In this document: one piece after another, positions 44,920 through 47,351 of the stretch | Position numbering within the stretch: position 1 is the stretch's first letter | Layout of the letters: the number at the start of each line of letters is the position of its first letter | Origin: DASXBJ01 sp036491755 | GTDB lineage: Bacteria > Chloroflexota > Dormibacteria > Dormibacterales > Dormibacteraceae | Reading direction: 5' to 3' | DNA: 47,351 bases | NCBI GenBank assembly: GCA_036491755.1 | Contig: DASXBJ010000024.1 | Span: 1-47,351 of the forward strand | The notes under the pieces: generated by a model | What the model saw: only the letters and a program-made list of their open reading frames with translations | The model's database searches: none | Told to the model about the DNA's origin: nothing | Made by a program: the position numbers and the translations under genes

Positions 44920-47226
44920 TTGCACAATCTCACCACGCCTCTCCAAGCCGACGGACTCAGCCGGCGGGTCTACCCGTTTCTCGGGCTCGCCATCGTGGGC
45001 CTCGTCAGCCTCCATGGTTTTTCCGCCGTCACCAGCTCGCTGGCGCTCACGGGGGCGGCGGTCGTGGGCGGGGCGCTCGTTCTCATCCCTCTGGCCCAGA
45101 TCGACACCCCCGCCCGCAACGGAATCGTCACCGCGGTCCCCGTGATCGGCGGTTTCGTGCTCGCCCTCTATCCGCTGTGGGCCGGCGGGACGATGTTCGG
45201 TTTCCTGGCCTCGGTCGCCATCACCTCCCTTGGCGGCGCCCTCGTGCTGCTCCCCTGGGAGCGAATCCCCAGGTACCTGCACGCGGTCTCGCCGGTGGGT
45301 GGACTCGCGGTCGCATTCGCCCTCGAGGTCCAGTTCGGCCTGAGCGTGGTCCGAGCCTTTCCCTTCGTGCTCCTGCCGCTGATCTTCCTCGCCCTTTACT
45401 ACTCGACCGTCGAGTTCGCCGTGGGCGCGGCGCTGGCCGTCGCCGACCTCATTCTCGTGACGTTTGTGAACCCGGCGGCCGGCGACCCGGCCGCCGCGTT
45501 GCTGGAGGCGCTGCTGCTGGTCGCCTTCGGGATCCTGGTGCGACGCGTGGTGCTCCAGCTCGAACGTAACGAGCTGGCGGCGACCAAAGCCGAAGCCGTC
45601 AAGTCCGAGCTGCTGGCTGACCTTGCGCAGCGGAACCAGGAGCTGCAGGAGCTCACACGCCTGAAGTCGGAGTTTCTGGCCACCATGAGCCACGAGATCC
45701 GCACCCCGATGAACGGCGTCATCGGCATGACCGGGCTGCTCCTCGACACCGAGCTGACGCCGGAGCAGCGCGAGTACGTCGAGACGGTGCGCACCTCGGG
45801 CGACGCCCTGCTCGAGATCATCAACGACATCCTCGACTTCTCTCGGATCGAGGCCGGCCGCGTCCATCTCGAAACCATCGACTTCAGCCCCAAGCACGTG
45901 GCGGAAGAGGCGGTCGAGCTGTTCGCCGAGGCGGCGGCCAACAAAGGCGTGGAGCTGCTGCTCGACGTGCAGCCGGACGTGCCCGAGACCGTCATCGGCG
46001 ACCCGGGACGGCTGCGCCAGGTCCTCATCAACCTCGTTGCCAACGCGATCAAGTTCACGGCAACTGGAGAGGTCGTCGTGCGCGCGCGCCGGCACGACGC
46101 CAAGGTCCGCGGGGTGGCGCTCCATTTCGAGGTTGCCGACACCGGCATTGGGCTCACTGAAGAGGAGCAGGGGCGCATCTTCTCGACCTACTCGCAGGTC
46201 GACAGCTCGACCACGCGCCGTCATGGCGGCACGGGCCTTGGACTCGCCATCTCCCGGATGCTGACCCAGCTGATGGGCGGGGAGATCGGCGTTGTCAGCG
46301 AGAAGGGAACAGGCAGCAGGTTCTGGTTCACCGCGCTGTTCCGCGAGTCCGGCCCTCGGGCACGGCCGCCGCAGCGCACCGCCCGGTTGTCCGGCACCGC
46401 GGTCGCCGTCATCGACGACAACAAGACCAATCGCACCATCCTCGAGCGGTACCTGAGGTCGTGGGGAATGCGCGGGGAGAGCTTTGAGAGCGGCCGCGCG
46501 GCGCTGCATGGCATGCGACAGGCTGCTCGTTCGGACGGCCCTTTCGAGGTGGCGATCGTCGACATGATGATGCCGGACATGGACGGGGCCACAGTGGTCG
46601 CCGAGATTCGCAACGACCGGTCGCTCGAGGGCCTCGTGGTGATCCTGCTGACGTCTGCGGGCAAGACGGTCATGCCGGTGCCCGGGGTCGACGCCGAGAT
46701 GCTCAAACCGGTGCGCCCATCGCAGCTCTTCGACCTGATGCACGAGCTCCTGGCCGACCGTTCGGCACCCGCCGGCGCGGCCGTCCACGAGGCCGCACCC
46801 ACCCCGCCCACAACCGATCGCCGCTGGGCGCGCATCCTGGTCGTCGAAGACAATGCCGCCAACCTGAAGGTCGCGGTGCGGATGATCGAGCGCCTCGGTT
46901 ACCGCGCCGACGTGGCGTCCACGGGTGCCGAAGCTGTGGCGATGATCGGCCAGGCGAAGTACGACGCCGTGCTCATGGATTGCCAGATGCCGGAGATGGA
47001 CGGCTACCAGGCGACACGCGAGGTGCGCCGCAACGAGCGGGGCGGCCACCGTGTGCCGGTCATCGCCATGACGGCCGCCGCGCTGGCGGGAGACCGCGAG
47101 CGCTGCCTTGCCGCCGGCATGGACGACTACATATCCAAGCCGGTGAAGCTGCACGTGGTGGCAGCGATTCTGGAACGCTGGCTAGCCACGACCGTTCCCT
47201 CCAACCGCCCAGACCGCACCCCCTAG
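44920..47226 (+). CDS. Hybrid sensor histidine kinase with two receiver domains
   Basis: 768 residues. About six membrane segments (residues 15-205) form the sensor, followed by a coiled coil (about 210-250). The transmitter has H258 in ATMSHEIRTPMNG, then NLVANAIKFT, DTGIGLTEEE and GTGLGLAIS. Receiver 1 (about 493-610) has D548 in IVDMMMPDMDG, with a less conserved lysine region (MLKPVRP). Receiver 2 (about 635-755) has VEDNAANLKV, D687 in LMDCQMPEMDG and SKPVKLH. The layout matches BarA/ArcB-like phosphorelay kinases but no Hpt domain is present, so phosphate must pass to an outside partner. TTG 44920 is the only reasonable start. It is divergent from the three-gene kinase operon. Confidence 0.92.
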   Translation: MHNLTTPLQADGLSRRVYPFLGLAIVGLVSLHGFSAVTSSLALTGAAVVGGALVLIPLAQIDTPARNGIVTAVPVIGGFVLALYPLWAGGTMFGFLASVAITSLGGALVLLPWERIPRYLHAVSPVGGLAVAFALEVQFGLSVVRAFPFVLLPLIFLALYYSTVEFAVGAALAVADLILVTFVNPAAGDPAAALLEALLLVAFGILVRRVVLQLERNELAATKAEAVKSELLADLAQRNQELQELTRLKSEFLATMSHEIRTPMNGVIGMTGLLLDTELTPEQREYVETVRTSGDALLEIINDILDFSRIEAGRVHLETIDFSPKHVAEEAVELFAEAAANKGVELLLDVQPDVPETVIGDPGRLRQVLINLVANAIKFTATGEVVVRARRHDAKVRGVALHFEVADTGIGLTEEEQGRIFSTYSQVDSSTTRRHGGTGLGLAISRMLTQLMGGEIGVVSEKGTGSRFWFTALFRESGPRARPPQRTARLSGTAVAVIDDNKTNRTILERYLRSWGMRGESFESGRAALHGMRQAARSDGPFEVAIVDMMMPDMDGATVVAEIRNDRSLEGLVVILLTSAGKTVMPVPGVDAEMLKPVRPSQLFDLMHELLADRSAPAGAAVHEAAPTPPTTDRRWARILVVEDNAANLKVAVRMIERLGYRADVASTGAEAVAMIGQAKYDAVLMDCQMPEMDGYQATREVRRNERGGHRVPVIAMTAAALAGDRERCLAAGMDDYISKPVKLHVVAAILERWLATTVPSNRPDRTP

Positions 47227-47268
47227 CGTGGCCGCCGGCTTCGCCATCCCGAATACCTAGCGTGGCCG
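47222..47268. repeat. Direct repeat CCTAGCGTGGCCG
   Basis: Identical 13-base copies at 47222-47234 and 47256-47268. The first includes the stop codon of the hybrid-kinase gene, and a partial third copy (AGCGTGGCG) is near 47315. Confidence 0.55.
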
Positions 47269-47270
47269 GG

Positions 47271-47301
47271 GCGGCTGGGCTTCGCCCAGCCGCGTCTTTG
47301 T
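47271..47301 (+). terminator. Rho-independent terminator of the hybrid-kinase gene
   Basis: GCGGCTGGGC (47271-47280), TTC, GCCCAGCCGC (47284-47293): perfect 10-base arms, then GTCTTTGT. It is 44 bases after the stop; the T-run is short. The remaining bases to 47351 show nothing recognisable. Confidence 0.65.
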
Positions 47302-47351
47302 CCCCCTGGTCTCAAGCGTGGCGAGGAGTGACTCCTAATTAAGACCCTTCC

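Noticed and set aside
44896..47154. 752-codon open frame on the minus strand
   Set aside because: It is antisense to the hybrid kinase, whose catalytic motifs are intact; the product is low-complexity.

Overview
This GC-rich 47 kb window carries no rRNA, tRNA, CRISPR array, insertion sequence or phage gene. It reads as ordinary chromosome of a free-living, aerobic, probably soil bacterium. F420-type (LLM and DDN-like) oxidoreductases, a DUF222/HNH protein, a form II CoxL homologue, actinobacterial-type MalQ and many leaderless promoters point to Actinobacteriota or the neighbouring Chloroflexota/Dormibacterota. I cannot name the taxon from sequence alone.

Region by region. 1-6.3 kb: the end of a 2-oxoacid dehydrogenase E1 alpha gene and its E1 beta partner, an LLM oxidoreductase, a ParB-like hypothetical protein, a TetR regulator with a DDN-like reductase, an EamA exporter divergent from a 55-residue membrane protein, and an AlkZ-like DNA glycosylase. 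6.3-11.5 kb (minus strand): a membrane HD-GYP phosphodiesterase with a small exported protein, then a TetR / ABC ATPase / double permease operon behind a perfect 17-bp operator. 11.5-16 kb: asparagine synthetase and a family 2 glycosyltransferase in tandem, divergent from a DUF2079 membrane protein. 16-24.7 kb: MetH, a DUF222/HNH protein, an M23 peptidase, an orphan CoxL-like molybdoenzyme subunit, a DUF1059-like protein and an unknown protein. 24.7-36.2 kb (mostly plus strand): MalQ, aconitase, a PucR regulator, glutamate synthase large subunit and a DinB-TPR protein, with a 57-residue zinc-ribbon protein divergent from pucR. 36.2-39.9 kb (minus strand): a family 4 glycosyltransferase, a ThuA-Gfo/Idh/MocA fusion and a second Gfo/Idh/MocA protein. 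40.3-47.2 kb: a signalling block in which a PAS/GAF histidine kinase, a single-domain response regulator and a Ser/Thr kinase with a Cys-containing V4R-like tail are translationally coupled, divergent from a hybrid histidine kinase.

Two patterns cut across the genes. First, many genes lack a Shine-Dalgarno site and instead carry a TANNNT hexamer 6-7 bases before the start codon, the signature of leaderless transcripts. This pattern also settles several start sites and supports a 57-residue gene. Second, a small palindromic element related to intergenic hairpins appears to sit in frame inside two adjacent genes, glycosyltransferase and asnB, and is read in the same phase in both (PSP-RGE-type peptides). 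The strongest candidate for an undescribed system is the kinase / receiver / Ser-Thr kinase operon at 40.3-44.7 kb.
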